From assembly GCF_001949145.1 (NCBI RefSeq), contig NW_019091365.1, positions 62,001 to 126,000 of the forward strand: a stretch of DNA of 64,000 bases, given 5' to 3'. This document shows positions 61,198 through 64,000 of this stretch, piece after piece. The DNA comes from Acanthaster planci (taxonomy: Eukaryota > Echinodermata > Asteroidea > Valvatida > Acanthasteridae). Position numbers and translations under genes: made by a program. The notes under the pieces are model-generated. The model did not search any database. It had not been told where the DNA came from and saw only the letters and a list, made by a program, of their open reading frames with translations. The stretch's first letter is position 1; each line of letters starts with the position of its first letter.

Positions 61198-61876
61198 ACA
61201 GGGTGTCTATAAAAAAAGGAGACCGAAATAAATTTGTTTGTTTCTTGAATGGGAATAATTATTTTGGTAAATGGTAACCATCATTGGTTTAATTATGATG
61301 TCCTCCTTCGTATGACATCAAGAAATCCAGATTTCCGTCACAGACGACTGAGCACAAAGTGGTTTAATGGACCAAGTCAGAAATGGCTTTTGCGCCAAAT
61401 AGCTGTTTTGGTGTTGAATTCGTATTGTCCAGACATAGCTTTTTTGTCAGAATGACCTAATGTTTGCTGAAATCTCCAAAATGCATGATACCATTTAAAG
61501 CAAAGAGAACAAGGGCAGAAGTTTGCATTGAAGGAAATGGGGGGGGGCATGTTGAAGGAAACTGGGGCTTGGTTGTGGCAAGAATAAGCCCCTAACTGTG
61601 GTTGTCTTTGAATTAATGATTTTGGTAGTGTATCTATACGTAATGCCTGAAGCTGTGCAAACCTGTGATGCATCTGGTGCAAAGCCATTTCAGACACGGT
61701 CCATTCAACCACTTTGTGCTCACCAATGTGTGGAAATGTGGATTTCTTAGTGTCATACGAAACAAGACAACACACTGAAACAGATCATATTTACATGCAC
61801 CATTCACAAAAATAATTAGTCACATTCAAGAAACAGATGTAATTAATATCAGTTTCCTTTATGTAAGACGCCCTGT
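61198..61876. mobile_element. 680-bp foldback DNA element with ACAGGGTGTCT ends
   Basis: The left end ACAGGGTGTCTATAAAAAAA and the inverse of the right end, ACAGGGCGTCTTACATAAAG, open long complementary arms. These include TTTGTTTCTTGAATG, TAATTATTTTGG, TCGTATGACA, AAGAAATCCA and GAGCACAAAGTGGTTTAATG or their near matches. The arms cover at least 200 bp each, leaving a roughly 230-bp centre. No transposase frame, so it is non-autonomous. Confidence 0.75.
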
Positions 61877-62606
61877 TTTTTTGGAAAATGGCACCGGTGT
61901 ACACAACAATGCAAGTTCCACTGTTACTGCCCGAAACTATCAATACCTTCTGCAGATAAAAGTTGCATTGTGAACCACTGCCGAAGTATGAAAACTAAGA
62001 ATGGGGAGAGAAGTTGTTAAACATCAACATGACCTTCAGCCTGGTTTTAGAATAGCAGGTCACATATTTACTGTAAACCACTCGCTGCCAACACTTTGTG
62101 ACACTGTAGCCAGTTAGCATATGTCCTTCTTTTCTAAGCAGATTTACAGCTTCACAGCTCCGTGAAGTTAGCCCCTGGTCCCAGACAGCTGGATCACCCC
62201 TTCAACCATCAAATGGAAAACTCTGGGTTTTTTTCAAACCGTGAACATTTTTGCAATGATCAAGGGTGAATACTCTGCATAGGGCGAGTACACTGCACCA
62301 CACAGGGGTGGTGGGGTCTGTTTAGCCAGTTGGTTTTCAGACTGTATCAAAAACTGCACTCAGTTTTGGTTTAATTTTCTTGTGTTGGATTAGAAAGGTT
62401 TTTTTTAAACCCTTGCTGTTCCATCTCTCAAAAAGACTTCAATATTCACTTTTCATGACTGCCCCTTGCTTTGCTTTATAAACTCTACTACAGTGGAGGT
62501 CAGCCAAAGTCCTCAGCATGGAGGGTATTGGCATATTAGGCTGACTGAACCAAACATTACACCAAGAGAATAAGGGTTGATTACCTACTCCGCTCTCTTG
62601 TCTAAT

Positions 62607-63821
62607 CTACTTGCCTGCCAACAGCCTCACCTTGGACAGCTGGGCCAAGATGCCGGAGCCGCCCTCGTCCAGGTCCTGGTCCGAGTAAAACTCCACCCAC
62701 ACGGGGCAGTGATTTGACACCACCCCACCCCAGGACCAGTTGTCCGGTATCAGGGGGTGTGTCAGACCTTCTCTCACAACATGCGACTTACCTGAGGAAT
62801 CAAAAATAGCAGCATTAACATACATGTACATGCATTAACCCTAACCCTCCTCAATCCTTCACCTGTTGGAGGACTGAGGAGGGTTAGGGTTAACGTCACA
62901 AGAATGTAAACTGGGAACAGCAGAACAACCTCTATGAATGCAGGACACCAGCTCTGGGTAAGTTAAGGTCTTCCAGACCTGGTCAGGTAAACCCAACTAT
63001 GAATGGTTGGCAAACTGGTGACGTCATTTAAAGTTATCTGCATCCTTTGACTGTACCCATAATGCACTGCATTTCCATGAGATTTTAAAAGAGTTGATCA
63101 TGCTTCACAAGTGGTCTAAGCGTGGGTGCGAGCAACTCATGAAGGAGGAACATGAACTTGCCATGCCTCAATACTTTTACGCATATGGCGATGTGTAGGA
63201 ACAGGCCAACGAAATACATTTCAACCAAAATTCAATCCATAAACACCGTTCCATACATAATGACTCTTTTACCCTCAAAGGACACTGATGGATTGCAGTG
63301 TTTTTCATTCCACTGTTGGCAATGTCGATGGAGAATACAGGAAGAATGTTTTAATCACTGGTCTTTGTGGGAATTGTGTAATTAACGAAAACATGGTATT
63401 AAATATGCACAAAAAAGGGACCTTTTCGTGGGCATATCCCAATGCAAACCCAAAGTATTATTCACCAAGAAAAGTAATGTGGCCAGAAATAACATAAGTT
63501 GATGGATGCCACTGACCAACAAACAAGTATTTCAAACATGGTCCATATCAGCCGAACAGCGCCCTCAACAAACAGTGCACAAAGCCAAACAGTGATGGAC
63601 GATTCAGACAGGATGTGCTGACTCACCGGTGTGGATCTTGTCCAGGCTTCGGCTGAACCACACGTTGTCACAGCAGTGAGAGCCCTCTGGGTTCTTGATA
63701 CTGATGTTGGTGAAGTGGTCGTCGGCGATGGCATGGCTGAAGCTGGCCTTTCTCAGTGCCTTGAAGTCCGGAGCAGAGGGGGCGCTATTGAAGTCACCCA
63801 CGATCAGGATGTCATTCTCGT
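62607..63821 (-). CDS. EEPD1: EEPD1-like endonuclease/exonuclease/phosphatase-fold protein, 3' end only
   Basis: EEPD1 belongs to the DNase I-like metal-dependent phosphodiesterase superfamily and acts in replication-fork repair and in lipid-related membrane roles in vertebrates. Two terminal exons are seen: about 63821-63627 and 62791-62607, with donor CCG|GTGAGT and acceptor TTGATTCCTCAG. The first carries the core ILIVGDFNSAP with the superfamily GDFN motif, HFTNISIKNPEGS and DNVWFSRSLDKIHTG. The second has VVREGLTHPLIPDNWSWGGV, SNHCPVWVEFY and a divergent tail to the stop. The close match to the vertebrate EEPD1 C-terminus supports the name. The 5' border at 63821 (after CGTCAG) is the best guess; the frame stays open upstream into a repeat. 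The rest of the gene lies beyond the window. The usual acidic residue of the S-D/E-H motif is Asn. Confidence 0.85.
62835..62893. repeat. TTAA-bounded 59-bp hairpin with TTAGGG-type sequence
   Basis: TTAACCCTAACCCTCCTCAA at the left is mirrored by the inverse TTAACCCTAACCCTCCTCAG around a short loop. It sits in the EEPD1-like intron. It could be a minimal TTAA element reduced to two fused terminal repeats, or a telomere-like insertion. Confidence 0.65.
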
Positions 63822-63847
63822 CTGACGGCATAATCAGTTTCAAAATG

Positions 63848-63950
63848 TCAACTCTTTTGAAGTCAAATTTGAGTAAATCACTCTGATAAAGTCTCAAGTC
63901 ACTCTGGTTAAGTCTTCTTGAGTTATTTTGTCAAAAGTCTGAAGTCACAC
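63848..63950. repeat. degenerate GACTTGA-type minisatellite (inverted)
   Basis: Variants of TCAAGTCACTCTG and GAAGTC recur across about 100 bases in the EEPD1-like intron. Reverse complemented they resemble the array at 28566-28701. This argues that the coding exon starts to its left, near 63821. Confidence 0.55.
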
Positions 63951-64000
63951 TGATCGTTATCATACCACATTGCTCAAGACACATGCCATGCTGGTTTAAG

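Larger units (their letters stand above)
51022..62606. other. 11.6-kb stretch without recognised coding exons
   Basis: It should contain the 3' untranslated regions of ACSF3 (from the left) and of the EEPD1-like gene (minus strand, from the right). Inverted AATAAA hexamers at 52078-52083 and near 60970 are possible ends for the latter. The 53300-53490 patch is GC-richer and ends in CGCAG|GTACGT, a donor-like site, so it might be a non-coding first exon, but no coding exon follows. Open frames up to about 160 codons (such as 53747-54226) lack any recognisable domain. The remaining identifiable content is the set of foldback and MITE-like repeats listed separately. Confidence 0.45.

Noticed and set aside
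1-64000. CRISPR arrays, operons, prophage or other prokaryotic systems
   Set aside because: The window is intron-rich animal DNA. Repeats are transposon-like or microsatellite, with no regular spacer arrays.

Overview
This window is animal nuclear DNA. Genes are split by many GT-AG introns, introns and spacers are AT-rich, and repeats are dense. The recurrent ACATGT runs, the tRNA-derived SINEs and the many small TTAA-bounded or foldback elements fit a marine invertebrate deuterostome, most likely an echinoderm such as a sea star. That is an inference from style and gene content. There are two stretches of ambiguous bases: a 100-N assembly gap (50082-50181) and a single N (53506).

Layout. 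1-5.4 kb: no recognisable gene, two foldback repeats. 5.5-7.5 kb (minus): last two coding exons of a DIPK1/FAM69-family secretory-pathway kinase-like protein; its N-terminal exon was not found. 9.2-9.6 kb: retroelement-like remnant. 14.1-35.2 kb (plus): a complete 24-exon gene for a roughly 1023-residue DUF4062-NACHT-TPR STAND ATPase with an N-terminal acylation motif. Its introns hold three SINE copies, a TTAA MITE, other dispersed repeats and a decayed duplicate of one of its own exons. 37.9-39.2 kb (plus): a two-exon mitochondrial ADP/ATP carrier with NRF-1-like sites upstream. 45.1-51.0 kb (plus): ACSF3, a mitochondrial malonyl-CoA synthetase, in five coding exons; a non-coding 5' exon probably lies upstream. 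One ACSF3 intron carries a roughly 1-kb palindrome of two inverted TTAA elements, and the assembly breaks inside it. 51-62.6 kb: no recognised coding exon, at least six foldback or MITE-like elements. 62.6-63.8 kb (minus): the last two coding exons of an EEPD1-like nuclease that continues past the right edge.

The genes do not form one pathway. The carrier and ACSF3 are both nuclear genes for mitochondrial proteins, but that adjacency may be chance. The most unusual content is structural: a dozen or so palindromic elements from several families, some present at both ends of the window, with serial TTAA-bounded elements sharing their boundary tetranucleotides. I found no clear new multi-gene system; the STAND ATPase is the most biologically suggestive gene.
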